DNA of 64,000 nucleotides from Desmodus rotundus (GCF_022682495.2 NC_071390.1:103858294-103922293), one strand, 5' to 3'; shown: positions 45,767-59,024, numbered from the stretch's first letter. Made by a program: numbers and translations. Notes: generated by a model from the sequence alone, not told the origin.

Positions 45767-46916
45767 ATTTTTAAAACCCGAGTTGATACCTGGGAGAGCA
45801 GGGATAGCATTGTGATAGATCCGAAGAGAAAATTATCTCTACCCTTCACTCTGACCCTTTCTGCAGTACCCAGGGTGGACGTGTGGTCGATCAATTGTCA
45901 CACCAGCTCTGCTAATCAGTTCTAAACTTTCCCTTCCAGTTCTAGCCATTAGCAATCCTAAATTCCATAAAAATCAAAATTAGGTGGTGATAGGTATGAG
46001 CAAATGGCTCAGGACATCAGATTTTTGCTTAATGATGAATTACTTTCTATCATAAGCAATAGTTTGTTCAATATGCTACTCATCAAGATACATCTCATAT
46101 CTCTTAAATATTTTTATATCCTGAAATTATATCTTATTCATCTTATCTATCCACTCACCTTTGCAAGCCTGAGTTTAAAGCTGTTTTTCCCCTCTATGGA
46201 CAAGCATGGCATCTGTACTGAAGGCTCCATAGGGTGTCCTTGTCTGCCGCATCCATCATCTTAGATGTCCATCCTGTAATAGGTGCTTCTGACATTCCTC
46301 CGTTGACAGAGCATCAACCTATTGATGCAACTAAGTTGTCACTCCATGGGCTAGAATCTCTGACTGTAACTCTGGAAATCAAATCACGGAACACTAAAAA
46401 TGAGAACAAGAATAATTTCCCATGCTGTATATGACATGCAGAATAAAGAATTCATTTCTAATTAAAATGGTAAATTTTCCTCCACTTTGATGTCAATTAG
46501 GTATAGTTAAGCCACAGTCTTTTGTGGTATGTGACAGGTCTCTCAAGAAAAAGAAAAGCATATCATAAGCTTACATCTCACCTGCGGCATGATGTCGAGG
46601 CTCTGGTGTGCCTCAAGCTGGCAAATATGCCTCTCCCTTTACAAACATGCCACAGAGGTCATAGCCCCTCTGGGCTTGCTTCCTCCTGGATTTCTTAAAC
46701 TAAAAACTACCTATTTTAAAGTCATGTGTTATTGAAATATATCTTTATTTAATTTTTTAAAAGGCAACTTACTGAGTGCTGGAATAATTCAAAACAAGTG
46801 CTATTCCTTCAACTGCTCCATGATATTCTACTTTTTAAATCTCAGGTTAACATGTCCTTGAGGTAAAATACTACAGCTATCTACATATCTATAGACTTTA
46901 GACTAAATGTCTACAG

Positions 46917-47090
46917 CAGTGATTCTCAAACTTGTCTTTACATTGGGACCACCTAGGAGCTTCAGAAACTCCTGATGTCTATGTTCCACCCCAGAGACTA
47001 CAGACTCATTGGTCCTGGTGTGGCCTGAGCTTGGGAAATTTTAATATATGCTCAGATGACTCTAATGTGCAGCAAGTTTGGGGACCACTG
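46917..47090 (+). mobile_element. MER5A-like hAT MITE, complete
   Basis: Starts 'cagtgattctcaaact' and ends 'agtttggggaccactg', terminal inverted repeats of the MER5 group; the middle has 'gggaccacctaggagcttc' and 'ggtgtggcctgag'. An 8-bp target duplication, gtctacag (46909-46916) and atctacag (47091-47098), is as expected for hAT elements. Confidence 0.9.
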
Positions 47091-47212
47091 ATCTACAGAA
47101 ATGTTAATTAATATACCACCATATATGCATTAGATAAATATTTACTAGCACGCCATTGTCATCTGACAAGGTCAGAAAATGATATTCAGACTAATGAACC
47201 TTACAAATAATT

Positions 47213-47410
47213 GTTACTACATATTTAAATGCCAAGCACTTTATCAACTATATCTAATCCTCATAACATTCTTTTAAAATACGTATTATTATTTGCACTC
47301 CATAAATGGAGAAATTGGAGATCAGAAAGTTTACATTATTTTCTAGAGCTGACAAATAATATACAGTGAAACTGATAATCAAATTCAAGTCTGTTTGATA
47401 CTAAGGACCT
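47213..47410 (-). mobile_element. MIR SINE fossil
   Basis: Reverse MIR order: 'atgccaagcactttatcaactatatctaatcctcataaca', 'ccataaatggagaaattggag', then 'attcaagtctgtttgatactaaggacc'. Confidence 0.75.
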
Positions 47411-47438
47411 TTTTCTTCCCACCTTCCCATACATTTTC

Positions 47439-50400
47439 TTTTTTTCTCCCACATTTGTCAATCTACTTATTTTTAATTGAATTTGTTGGGGTAACACTGG
47501 TTAATAAAATTATATAGGTTTCAGGTGCACAACTCTGTAATATATCATATGTATATTGCATTGTGTGTTCACCACCCATTGTCTAGTCTACTGCCATCTC
47601 CATTTATTCCCCTTTACCCTCTTCTATCTCCCCCCATCCCCTTTGCCCCCTAGAAATCACCATACTGTCTGTGTCTATGAGGGATTTCTCTTTTTGCTTA
47701 ATCCCTTTACCTTTTCCATCCAGTCTCCCAATCCCCTTTCATTCTGACAGCTGTCAGTCTATTCTCTATTTATGAGTCTGTTTCTATTTTGCTTGTTAGG
47801 TAATTTTGTTTATTAGATTCCACATATAAGTCAAATTATATGGTAATCGTCATCTTCTGGTTTATTTCACTTACCATAGTATTCCACAGGTCCATCCATG
47901 TGGTCTCAAAGGGCAAGATTTTCTTCTTTTTTACAGCTGTATAGTATTCCATTGTGTAAATGTTAATGTGCATGACTTTTTTTTATCTACTCATCTACTG
48001 TGAATACTGTGGGCTTCTTCAAAATATTGGCTGTTGTAAATAGTGCTACAATGAACATATGGGTGCTTATATTCTTTTGAATTAGTGTTTCAGGTTTCTT
48101 TGAATATATTCCCAGGACTAGAATCATTGGGTCATAAAGCAATTTCATTTTTAATTTTTTGAAATAACTTTATACTACTTTCCACAGTGCTTACACCAGT
48201 CTGCATTCCCACCAACAGTCCACAAAGGTTCCCTTTTCTCCACATCCTTACCAATACTTCTTGTTTGTTGATTTATTGATGGTAGGCATTCTTATGATGC
48301 AAGGTGACATCTCATTAAACTTTTAATTTGCATTTCTCTGATGATTAGTGATGATGAGCATCCTTTCATATGTCTATTGGCCATCTGAATGTCCTCTCTG
48401 GAGAAATGTCTACTTAGGTCCTTTGCCCATTTTTTAATTACATTGGGGTGGGGGTGTTTTTGGTCTTGAGTTTTGTAAGTTCTTTATAAATTTTCGATGT
48501 TAACCCCTTATCAGAAGTATCATTGGTGATTATATTCCCATTCAGTGAGTTGTCTTTCCATTTTGTCCATGATTTCCTTTGCTGTGAAAACCTTTTTAGT
48601 TTGATGTAGTCCTATTTGTTTTTTTTCTTTTGTTTCCTTTGCCTGAGGAAATAGAAGCAGAAAAAAAATACTGTTACAAGCAACATCCAATATTTTACTG
48701 CCTACGTTTTCTTCTAGATTTTATCATTTTGAGTCTAACACTTAAGGATTTAATCCATTTTGAATTCATTCTTGTGTATGTTGTAAGAAGGTGGTCTAGT
48801 TTTATTTTTCTGCACATATCTGTCCATTTTCCCCAACATCATTTATTAAGTAATCTACCTTTACCCCATTGTATGTGCTTGCTTCCTCTGTCAAATATTG
48901 ACTATAAAGATGTGCATTTATTTCTGGATTCTATTCTACCCCATTGAACTATATGTCTGTTTTATGCCAGTACCATGCTATTTTAACAACTATAGCCTTG
49001 TAATATAGTCTGATATTAAATGGCATGATTCCTCCAACTTTTTTCTTCTTTCTCAGGATTGCTGTTGCTATGTGGGGCCTTTTGTGGTTCCATATAAATT
49101 TTTGAAATATTTGTTCTAGTTCTGTGAAATATGGCATTGGAATCTTAATAGAAATATTGAATTTGTAGATTACTTTGGGTACTGTGGGCTTTTTAATGAT
49201 GTTAATTCTTCCTATCCATAAACACGGTATATGTTTCCACTTATTTGTATCTTCTTCAATTCCTTTCTTTAGTGTCTTATAATCTTTTGAGTACAGAGCT
49301 TTTATATCCTTGGTTAGATTTATTCTTAGGTATTTTATTCTTTTTGAAGCAATTGTGAATGAGATTGTTTTCTTAATTTCATTATCTGATTGTTCATTAT
49401 TGGCATATAAAAATGCAACTGATTTCTGGATATTTATTTTGTATTTTGTTACATTACTGAATTCATTTATCAGTTCTAGTAGTTTCTTGGAAGAATCTTT
49501 AGGGTTCTCTATGTACAGTATCTTGTCATCTGCAAATAATGACAGTTTTACTTCTTCCTTTCCAAGTTGGATGCCTCTTATTTCTTTTCCTTGTCTGATT
49601 GCTCTGGCTAGGACTTTCAGTACTATGTTAAATAAGAGAAGTAAAAGCAGACATCCCTGTCTTTTTCCTGATCTTAAGGGGAAGTTCGTAGTTTATGCCC
49701 ATTGAATATGATGCTGGCAGTGGGTTTGTCATGTATAACCTTTGTTACGTTAAGATATGTTCCCTCTGTTCTCACTTTGCTGAGAGTATTTATCATAAAT
49801 GGGTGCTGGATTTTATCAAATGTTATGCTGCACCTATTTATATGATCATGTGGCTTTTATCCTTCATTTTATTTATATGATGTATCACACTTATTGATTT
49901 GTGGATGTTGTAGCAAACTTGCATCCCTGGAATAAATCCCACTTGATTCTGTTGTATGATCTTTTTTTATATACTTCTGTGTTGGTTTGCTAACATTTAG
50001 TTGAGAATTTTAGCATCTATGTTCATCAGAGATATTGGCCTATAATTTCCTTTCTCTGTTGTGTCTTTATCTGGTTTTCAAATTAGGATAATGCTGGCCT
50101 CATAAAATGGGCTTGGGAGTCTTCCCTCCTCTTGAATTTTTGGAATAATTTGAGAAGGAGAGGTGTTAGTTCTTCTTGGAATGTTTGGTAAAATTTAACT
50201 GTGAAGAAATCTGGCCCAGGGCTTTTGTTTCTAAGGAGTTTTTTTTATCACTGTTTCACTCTCACTTGGTGTAATCTGTCTACTCAGATTCTCTGATTCT
50301 TCCTGCAGTATGGGAAAATGACTCAGCACAGAGATCCTGGTGGCTGTCCCTTTAGCTCTCTCCCCAGAGCCACAAACCCCAGTTTCCCCTTATGTGACTC

Positions 50401-50875
50401 TAGCCCGCTCTTCCCTCCCTCCACCAGAGCCCAGGGTGGGTGGCCACAAACCAGATTTTGTGCATTGGCCCTTTAAAAGGGTGCCTGTGTCTCTTCTAGA
50501 CTATTGTCTCTCCCTGGCCAACAGAATCCCTGCTGATTTTCATAGTTAGATGTTATGCGGGTGCTTCCTCCCAGCTCTGGGGCTCTGAGCTGGGGAGCTT
50601 AGCCTGGCTTTGAGATCCTACTCTTCTCTGGGGGAATGTTTGCAGCTGAGATGTCTCTCTGGAATCTCAGCTGCCACCCATGGAAATGGAGCCAGCCTGT
50701 TTCACATTTCCACCCTTCCCATCATCTTCTGTAAACCCTTGGTTGTAAGACTTCTCTTCAGCTAGTCTTCAGTGGGTTATTCAGGGTAATTGTTCTATAT
50801 TTTATTCGTAATTCCAGTTTTGTCCTGGGAAGAGGTGTGTGTAACATCCATCTATTCCACCCCTATCCTTGCTCT
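47439..50875 (-). mobile_element. Internally deleted L1 with both ends intact
   Basis: A perfect 17-bp target duplication ccttcccatacattttc (47422-47438; 50876-50892) brackets the element. In reverse it holds a short A-tail, a 3'UTR, the C-terminal and reverse-transcriptase parts of ORF2 (to about 50300), and then, without ORF1 or the ORF2 endonuclease part, about 560 bp of GC-richer sequence whose end resembles an L1 5' terminus ('ggtggaatagatggatgttacacacacctcttcccagg'). One target duplication for the whole unit argues for a single insertion. The alternative is a deletion after insertion of a 6-kb L1. Stops in ORF2 make it inactive. Confidence 0.8.
48400..50300 (-). pseudogene. L1 ORF2 remnant (reverse transcriptase to C-terminus)
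   Basis: ORF2 of L1 encodes endonuclease plus reverse transcriptase; here only the latter remains. Read in reverse: 'EESENLSRQITPSE' at the upstream edge, 'PGPDFFT'-type text, the catalytic 'FADD' (codons at 49525-49536) and a C-terminal frame 48949-49137 with '[18 protein letters not shown]', '[14 protein letters not shown]' and 'AWYWHK', as in L1 ORF2p. Frameshifts and stops separate the pieces. The endonuclease domain is absent. Plus-strand frames at 48630-48947 and 49310-49705 are antisense shadows. Confidence 0.85.
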
Positions 50876-50892
50876 CCTTCCCATACATTTTC

Positions 50893-51355
50893 AATGCAAG
50901 CCATATAACCTTGAAGGAAGTGAAAATTAGTTCTTGAAGTTCAAAAATTATTAGCTATTACAGTAGTTTGTGGTTCTCCAAAGTTCAACTCTGCTGACAA
51001 AATCTTATTTTTTAAATATTTAATTTATCTCATTGGAGGAAATTTAAATTAAATTTCCTTTTTCTACTTCTGAAAACAATAATGAAAAAAGTTTGAGAAA
51101 CACTGTACTATGTCATATTCTATGTCCATTTTGGTTAATAATGAATTAACATATATACTACTCACATACCACATACATATTATCTATTATACAGAATACC
51201 AGCATAGAAAATGACTCTCTTCTCAATTTTATAATTCCCAAGTTGTACTTAGAGTTGAAAACAATTACCATATAAATAAAGCTCTATATGTCAAAGGTCT
51301 CCAGAATGCTAATGATAGGAGAGGAAGTAATAAGGCCAAAGAGAATTATCAAAAC
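50893..51355. other. AT-rich unique DNA
   Basis: No recognised element. Confidence 0.5.
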
Positions 51356-51365
51356 ATCTTTATTA

Positions 51366-51586
51366 GCCCTCGCCAGTGTGGCTCAGTTGGTTGGAGCATT
51401 ATCCTGTGAACCGAAGGGTTGCAGTTTCAATTCCTGGTTGGGGCACATACCTAGGTTGCAGGTTCAGTCCCTAGTCAGGGTGCATGTGGGAGGCAGCTGA
51501 TGAATGTTTCTCTCCCTCTCCCTCTCCCTTCCTTCCCCTCTCTGAAAAAAGTCAATAAGCACGTCCTTGAGTGAGGATTTTAAAAA
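51366..51586 (+). mobile_element. Ves-type SINE, copy 8 (long-tail form)
   Basis: 'gccctcgccagtgtggctcagttgg', 'cagtttcaattcctggttggggcac', a second box-like repeat 'ggttcagtccctagtcaggg', 'gatgaatgtttctctccctctcc' and the 3' module 'gtcaataagcacgtccttgagtgaggatttt'. Target duplication atctttatta at 51356-51365 and 51587-51596. Same subtype as copy 3. Confidence 0.93.
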
Positions 51587-51599
51587 ATCTTTATTAATG

Positions 51600-52100
51600 T
51601 CTATTGTTTTGCTACTCCAACATCATAGCAGCAGGTACGTTCACTAATTCAGGAGTTTTCCTAGGCAAAATCTGATAGTGGCCCCCATACCCAGATGACA
51701 TTCACAGAGCAAAGGAAGAGGCAGGCCATACCAGATTGGTCGGTGGTGGTTTATTAAGCAATGGGACTTACATAGGAGGCTTGTCTTAGGCACCATGGAT
51801 CTCTGCACCCACGGAGACCTTAAAAGTTTATGTAGAGGCCGTACGTGGTTCAGCCACAACAACATTACCACCCAGATGGTCTCCACAACATGTTACTATC
51901 TCAAAGCTGGTCTTTGAGGCAGCTTGTAGTTTAAGGAAGGTAGGTATACTATACATTCCAATGACAAATAGGGGGTGAGGAGCCTCCAATTGCCTGGGCC
52001 CAGCGTATGGGTCAGCTGGGAGTCATGTCCTCTTAGTGACCTCTTCCAACTTAGGTAAATACTAGAGTAAGCTTTCACTGATCTCACATAGTTAGATGTC
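51600..52100 (-). mobile_element. Possible ancient LTR, minus orientation
   Basis: Balanced composition, 'ggtggtttattaagcaatggga' (a reversed AATAAA-like signal) and several short frames resemble decayed LTR sequence. No TG...CA ends or target duplication identified; it may be unique DNA. Confidence 0.25.
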
Positions 52101-53295
52101 AAAATATTTCAAAGTTATAAACATCTGGAGGCAAGAATCATGTCATTCAACTTCAAATCTCTTATAACAGTAGGTCTCATATAAACTAGTCAATCAATAA
52201 TTGTGTGTGAAATTTTTTAAAACAGAACTTCCATTACCATACACAGGCCATCAGTTCCACAATCAAATATGCACAATAATAAAAACAATTCTATGAAAAT
52301 TTTAATTAATCATTGTTTCAGATGTTTTTCTATTTTCTTTAGAATCTTTATTGTTTTTTAGTTTTTATTCTATAACATAGAAAAGTATAGCAAAATATTT
52401 TGACCTAATGTCTTCTCTAGAAAACAGCTCATTTGATTTACCAAGATGCCACTACGCCCTACGTAGGAACACATAAAGAGGCGTTTGGAGGTATTGACGA
52501 GTGTTCAAATGCCTGAGCCCAGGCTTTGGCTGAAGGCAGTGAGAAAGCCTCTCCTACAGCGGCCTGCAAGGGCAACTTTGGGGCAATATGTCCTGACATA
52601 AGCCAAAGAATCAGTGTGCTTATGCATGCCTCAGGGAAACAGGTACAAACTGAAGTGACCGTCAGAAATATGGTGTCGCAGTGTATGGTGCCCAAGGTGA
52701 GATGTTTTGAACAATTTCCTCAAAAAAGTTGTTGCTTTGAAAAGTTTGACAAAAAACAGGGATTCTAATTTGAGCAGCATTCTAGAAAAAATACACTGAG
52801 GGTTCCAGCTTCTCAGACAAAGAATAATTGAGAATGTTCCTAGGAGCCAATGACACCAAGAGAGGAGACACTGCAAGCTGTCACTGGGCATTGCTACCCA
52901 CACGCACAGCCAGTGAGCACCACAGAGGAAGAGAGGTGACCTAGAAGAGGAACATCTAAGAGGAGCTGCCACTCTTGATGGTGACTGCCACTGGAGATGT
53001 GATAATGTCTACGGGGGAAGAAATGTCATGGCACGGAGGGCTCTGACACTGTCTGCTTTCTCTAACCCTTCCCTTCACTTCCCCACCCTAAGTACCTTTT
53101 GTTATTCTTCTCACTGAGGAGAAATTCAGGTCCACCAGAAAAAAAAAAAAAAACCTAGTTAAATTTGCATTGCAGAGTTCAAGTCATTATTGAATTGCAG
53201 AAGGGTGAAGTAGTATCCAGATTCCTGGCCTAGGGGGATTCTGCCATCAAAGAACCTATTTGAGGCAGAAATAATAATAATATAATAGCAATAAC
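52101..53295. other. Unique DNA, no gene seen
   Basis: 52450-52980 is of balanced composition with overlapping frames on both strands (52526-52768 plus; 52459-52695 and 52631-52972 minus), none with a recognised domain. A 15-A run at about 53139-53153. Confidence 0.45.
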
Positions 53296-53299
53296 AATG

Positions 53300-53430
53300 A
53301 TAGTAGATAACATTTATTGAACATTTGCTGCATGTCAATCATCATGTAGCAAATACATTCTTTCATGTAAAACTTTCAAACAGCTTGAGAGAATTTTTTT
53401 TCTTATGTATAAAAAAGGATGGAGAGTTTG
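53300..53430 (-). mobile_element. MIR SINE fragment
   Basis: 'gataacatttattgaacatttgctgcatgtcaatcatcatgtagcaaatacattctttcatgtaa' is the reversed 3' half of MIR. Confidence 0.7.
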
Positions 53431-54080
53431 GGTGAGTAAAACACAGGACGACAGAATTTACTTTGATTTTCTTATGTTATAAGATAGTGTTTAAACTTGC
53501 AAGCTTAATTCTCTCACAGCAACCCTCCTTTTCCTACATCCGTTGATGTCATGGAGGGTCTTTGTTTCCTGTGAGAGGGGCAGACACTTAACTCAAACTT
53601 AGAAAAGCCATCTGATGAGCTCATGTCACCAAAGCCACAGGCAGGACCGAACACGGGATCTCTACCTCTGGCCTTTCCTTCTCTTTGTGCACTAGTCTCT
53701 TTCCCGCATACGGTGCACAGGTATTCTCTGCTTGGCTGGGAAAAAGCCATTCACAATTGCCAGTTTACGTCTTTCCAGGCTCAGGATTCCAGAGACAAAA
53801 AAGATTTCTCCCTCCAACTTCAGAGTAAAGAAACACAGGGTAAGATCCCTGCTGACCCAGGGAAGGTCCCATGTGGCCACCCCTCACCTATCAGGGTACC
53901 TGGAAAGTGCAGGCCTGAATTAAGTGCTCATCTCTGTGGCCCAAAAGCCACATCTCTGTGATAGCAGCCCCACCAGAAACACACAGTTAGAGGAAGAAAT
54001 AAAGGTTATTTTAAGAAAGGGAGGGAAGCACGGTTACTAGACGAAGGAATGCAGGATAGACAAATAGCAGATGTCCACTA
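53431..54080. other. Unique DNA, overlapping short frames
   Basis: 53520-53960 has open frames on both strands (longest 112 codons, plus, 53623-53961) but no recognisable product. Confidence 0.4.
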
Positions 54081-54084
54081 CACC

Positions 54085-54200
54085 AATGAGCTTGTGGATT
54101 CTGATTCAGAAGAACTGGGGCAGGCCCTGAGGTCCCGTATATCTACAAAGTTCCTAGACAATGCCAAGCCCACACTTTAAGAAGCAAGGCACTAACCTTC
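54085..54200 (+). mobile_element. MER5A-like hAT MITE, 3' part
   Basis: 'ggattctgattcagaagaactggggcaggccctgagg' then 'aagttcctagacaatgccaagcccacactttaagaagcaaggc' follows the MER5A interior and right end. Confidence 0.72.
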
Positions 54201-56925
54201 CCATGCATTGCCCACAACTATTTAACGTGGTAGATGCTCTAAAGCTTCGGGCTCACCACCAGGGACGGACACAATCTCACATGCTTGTCTGAGTGCAGTG
54301 CCTTCTCGGGCCGGCTGTGTCCCGTCACAACACTGAAATAGCAGAGGTGTTGCACGTCAGGATCGAGACATAACGGCAGAACTCTGTGATAAAAACACTT
54401 TACAATTTCATAGCACCTTCCATTCCAAAGTGTTTCAGAAGCTATATACATTCGGCACCACAGAAAGATGATAGAGGCAGATTCGGGAGGGGGAGGGAGA
54501 AGGAGGTGATGAGGGATGGAGTGGGGGTGGAGGCATATGTAAGCCAAGGACAGCGGGGCATTTCTCTATTAAAGGCAACACAACACCAAAAAAAAATTTT
54601 TTAAGACAGAAAAGAAAACTAAATCTTTAAGGTTCATGGTTAAAGAAAAGTAGTGCATAGCTTGATGTTCAGAATTATTTTCATAGAACTGTACTTTCTC
54701 AGTAAGTTGCCTCTGGGTATAGGTACTCGGTGAGCACAGAAGAAAAAAAAAGAAAATCTGAAATGAGATAAACAAACAAAACGATTAAAAATATTATCAG
54801 GAAATCTATAAAGTCCGAATCAAGTAACTCCAGCTTTTACAGGCTATGGCGTTTGTCTTAATTAAACAAGTAAGTCTTAAAATCTTAAAGAGCAGCTTTC
54901 CATCACACATTCTCTGGCACGGGAAATGGGCTTTCATTGCAGAGCATTTAGTAAAAGAAGCGACTACTCCAAGTATGACAATATGTGAACATCTAACTTA
55001 ACCTTAATATACCTGATGACAATTTGGGTAGTTCATACATGTTCTGGGGGGGAAAAAGTTCCTTTATGACTGAGCTTGAAAATGGAAACTTTTAATGGCT
55101 CCTAGAGTGTTTGCCTTTTAAAAGAATCCATTTTCTAGCATTGCTGTTTCCCATTTGTTGCCAGGGACTCCTGGGAGCTTCCATGAACTTGGAAGGAGTT
55201 CTCAGTTCACTTCTTCTGACTCCATCCAGCTGATAAATGAAGACCCACAAGCTCCCACAAGACAGTTTCAAAGAGTCTGTGCTCCAGGCAGTATGTGGCC
55301 ACCTGCCAGGGAAGCACATACCAGATTAAAAGGGCAAGGAGAGAAATCCTTTTGCTATTTCATATCTCTTGGGGTTTCCAATGAACTCATTGCGTTTGTC
55401 TCCTGTGTGAAATGTTTTAGTAAATGAGCTTATTTATGAACATTCACAAAAACCTCAAGATAACCAGGAAAAAGAGAGCAGAGATTCTTAGACCAGAAAT
55501 CCGTCGTTCTGCTCCTTTTTATTCACGATCCTCCTGGTGTTTCTCCTCCTACTTTCACTTGAGCCAAAGTGGTGATGCCTTCCTCAGCCAACAGATAACT
55601 GGTTAGTCCATTGACATTATTATTGTTCTGTCAGAGAGAAAATTATGATACACATAAATCCCACAAAGTTATAACTGAAATTCTTTTTTGTTAGAAAATA
55701 CATTAAATGGCCTGTTGTTCTTGTGCCCTTACTCTGTAATTTTGAGTCTCTGGCAAAGTTTTGCTCAGAAGCCTATTTTTATAAATGGTGGGAGGTAACT
55801 GGCGTATCTTGTTATCTCTCAGGACTCTGTCAGTTCCACAGCTGGAGATGGCGCTGCCACGACCACTCCAAAGGAAGGTGGTGCTGAAGTGCAGGCTTCA
55901 GATAAGGGCTTACGCTGAGAGGCCAGTTCCAGAAGCTACACAAAAGATTATGGACAGGAGACAAGCAAGGGGAAAGGTGCAGCCATAAAATCAGTTGTTG
56001 CAATCTTGCAGATAAGTGAGTATCTTTCATTTTGGTTTTCTGTACATCTCACAATAGCATGTGAACAAAACTGAATATATACCTTGTGAACAATAATAAT
56101 CTAGTAGGCCAGCTTGGAATGAACAATACAAAAAGAAAGTTACTAATTAAATGAAGTATTTTAAGCAATGGAGACTTTGGAATTATATCCTTATTTGACT
56201 CATCATTTGACTTACTGATAAACCATTTGCTTCTCAAAAGATTTGAGATGACTCAACATTTAACTAACGTCATCCATACAAATATGAATTGAGGCCTTAC
56301 TGAATTCAGGCAGTTCTAGGAACTGGGGACTCGTAGTAACCAAGACGACTATGCCTCTGCCTCTCAGCGTTACTGTCTAACACTGTTGTCTAGATCAGCA
56401 TGAGGAATGGGCTGCTGAAAGTAGAATAGCACTGGCCAGACCCGTGCAGACGCTGCCTCGTCACCCACCGTGTAAGCACCTGCTCACTGAGCGCCAGTGT
56501 TTCACTTTAACACGAAAGTTACCGCACCCATCTTTCAATTCCAGCAAGCTTTCTTCTGTTGCCTGAGTCCACAGTCCTCAAAGACACTCTACCATGAAAA
56601 ATGAAACATTTTACGAGCTCAGATGAAGAGTTAAATGTAAGTCAATTTAACTCCATAAACACCCGCTGATTGTCCTGAAGTGTAAAGCACATCTGTCGTT
56701 TCCCACTCTTAGGTTGTCTACAGTTGCACTCGAGATATTTACAGAGCAGGAACACAGAAAACAGAATGAGGGAGACACTGCATAGAGGTTTAAACTTAAA
56801 CTCTAGGCACATGTGCAATCCAAAGGTAAACCTTGGCGAGACAACTAGAGAACATACCTACAAAAGTTGAAGTTTCAAGAATGCCATGAAGAATGAAGGG
56901 CTCCTAGTCACGTAGGGTGAAGGCA
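54201..56925. other. Unique DNA, no gene seen
   Basis: 2.7 kb with no confident transposon. Frames such as 54239-54547 (minus), 55155-55427 (plus) and 55785-55988 (plus) have no recognised domain. 56280-56400 faintly resembles an old dispersed repeat. Confidence 0.45.
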
Positions 56926-56929
56926 GAGA

Positions 56930-57142
56930 GTGCAACGGTTAAGAACTAGCAGTACAAAGTGATGGTCAGAGTTCTGGCACTCTCCCTACCTGTATAATTG
57001 ACTGTGTGTAAGAAAAGTCTCTTATTTGTGAATGGGACTAATAAGAGTATATCATAGAGATGTTGTATTAAACAAGATGATTCGCGTAAAGTACTTTCCC
57101 AGTGCCTGTTAGATTGTGCTCAATAAACATTAGTTTCTATTG
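56930..57142 (+). mobile_element. MIR SINE fossil
   Basis: Forward MIR order: 'tgcaacggttaagaac', 'cagagttctggcactctccctacctg', 'gtgtaagaaaagtctcttatttgtgaatggga' and 'cagtgcctgttagattgtgctcaataaacattag'. Confidence 0.82.
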
Positions 57143-57454
57143 TTAACATACAGTAAGAGTGGGGGAAGCAATGTATATATTACATTCAAGGAATAGCGAA
57201 AATGCATAAAGGACCTATTGTAAAGGGGAGATTAAGGGATAGATTGCTGAGGGCCTCAAAATAAAAGAAATATAAATAATATAGTCTTTATTACACAAGA
57301 AACAAGGAAGCACCCAAAGGTTTGTACTAAGGGAGTAAGTGACCTACCCTGATCATAATTAAACTGTGTTTCACCTTACCAACTTGAAGATAATATTTTT
57401 AAAACTTTTATGAAAATGAGTAGTTGTACAATGATCATGACTTTGAGTCTGATA
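57143..57454. other. Unique DNA
   Basis: Nothing recognised. Confidence 0.5.
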
Positions 57455-57625
57455 GCTACTGTTCCCCAAGCACTTACTGTGCACAGGCATTATACTATAC
57501 ACGCTGAATTTTTTCCATATGGTCCTTCCAAAAATATCAGTAGTTATGTATAATGACCCATATAATATATGAAGAAACTATGGCTCAAAAAGGTTAAGGA
57601 AAGATCGAGGTCATACACCTAAAAT
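57455..57625 (-). mobile_element. MIR SINE fragment
   Basis: 'ccaagcacttactgtgcacaggcattatactatacacgctgaa', 'atatgaagaaactatggctcaaaaaggttaagg' and 'gaggtcatacacctaaaat', reversed MIR. Confidence 0.82.
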
Positions 57626-59012
57626 AAAAGTGAGCACTGTGGAATGCTCAGTCCTCCAGAAAACGTAATAGTACAGTTCTGATGTCTTCTATCCTCATGT
57701 TTATCATACTCCATTGCATTCAACTGCTTAATTGCATGCTGCCCTTAGCAGAGAACAAGTTGCTTGGACCGAGACTACACATTAGTCAGCACTGTGAATC
57801 AATAAATAAACAAAAGAATATAATTTTATGGCAGAGTTTTCTTTAAATAGCATACATATTTATAAGCTTCATCTGATTTATTGAAAGCCTGTTCAGTCTG
57901 ATACTAGAGTATATGTCATAGAATTTCTATTTTCACCTTTTTAAAATTTATGATACAACTATGACAGTTTTAAGGATTTTTATGACTTGACTAATGTATT
58001 AGACCTTTACAAATATGAGCAAAACAAGACTTTCAGAGTATTTAATTCATATACATTGCATTTGTCCCATAAACAAACCCATACTTTTTAAAAAAATCAT
58101 TTATAGTTTCTAGACAGGAGAAGCTTTAGATTTCTATTCCATGAGTAATCGTTTCCATGAAAAAGAAGAGAGGTATTTCTTAAAACTAGACTATATTTAG
58201 AGTCCTCTAGAGTCCACTTGACCTAGATTCAGCCCAGTCAAAAAAAGAAAAGGTATAAAACAAAGATAGAAACACGAAACACAATTAATAATGCTGAATT
58301 AAAATGGACAATCAATAAGGTTAAAAAGAATACAACAAATTCAGATCATTTAAGTTTGCGTTCTGTCTGGCTGACTGATGTTGATTCTCTGGCTCCAGGC
58401 TAACAGGACCCACATAGAAGTTATATTGTCATTTGGCTAATACATTGAAACCGATATTTTATCTCTTAAACATCACTATGGATGATCTTAAATGGCTTGC
58501 ACTTTAAAAGAGGAAAGCCCATAAGACAATTTAATTTTCCAGAAGATTTGCAACCCAAAGAGCCTTTTTCTTTGATTCAACACACGCAGTGTGAGGCTTA
58601 CGATGATTCATAATGGCTAAAGAGTAGCAAAAGAAATAACCCTTAAATTGTAGAATGTTGAAACTACCAGGAATAAATGAAACTTAGAATAATGCAGACA
58701 GAAAATATACATGTAAATGTATTGGGATTGGATGATTACCAAGTTTCTGTATTATGATTTATATATCTTTTATCGTTTGGAATAGTGTCTGATTCCACTA
58801 TGTTTAACTGATGATAGTTTTCAAGGCCATCATCACCTTTCCTTTCTGCCTCTCAGATGAGCCAGCTGATGAGAAACCTCAGTGTTTCCTCCTTCTGGGC
58901 GGGTGGGAAATTCACACCACACAATTCCTGTTTCCTGTGCAGAACTAACATGCTAGACACATCCCCTAACTATACTATACTAAAAGCTGAGCCAGTTTCC
59001 CTTCCCTACTCT
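57626..59012. other. AT-rich unique DNA
   Basis: No recognised element or coding signature. Confidence 0.5.
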
Positions 59013-59024
59013 TTCTCTTAAATA

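Larger units (their letters stand above)
44140..46916. other. Mostly repeat-free AT-rich DNA
   Basis: Longest interval with almost no recognised transposon. Frames at 45740-46434 are short and domain-free. It includes an L1-tail scrap (45714-45766) and a homeodomain-motif-rich segment (44960-45210). Confidence 0.5.

Noticed and set aside
49310..49705. 131-codon plus-strand ORF
   Set aside because: Antisense shadow of the L1 ORF2 reverse-transcriptase region, whose FADD motif lies on the minus strand at 49525-49536.
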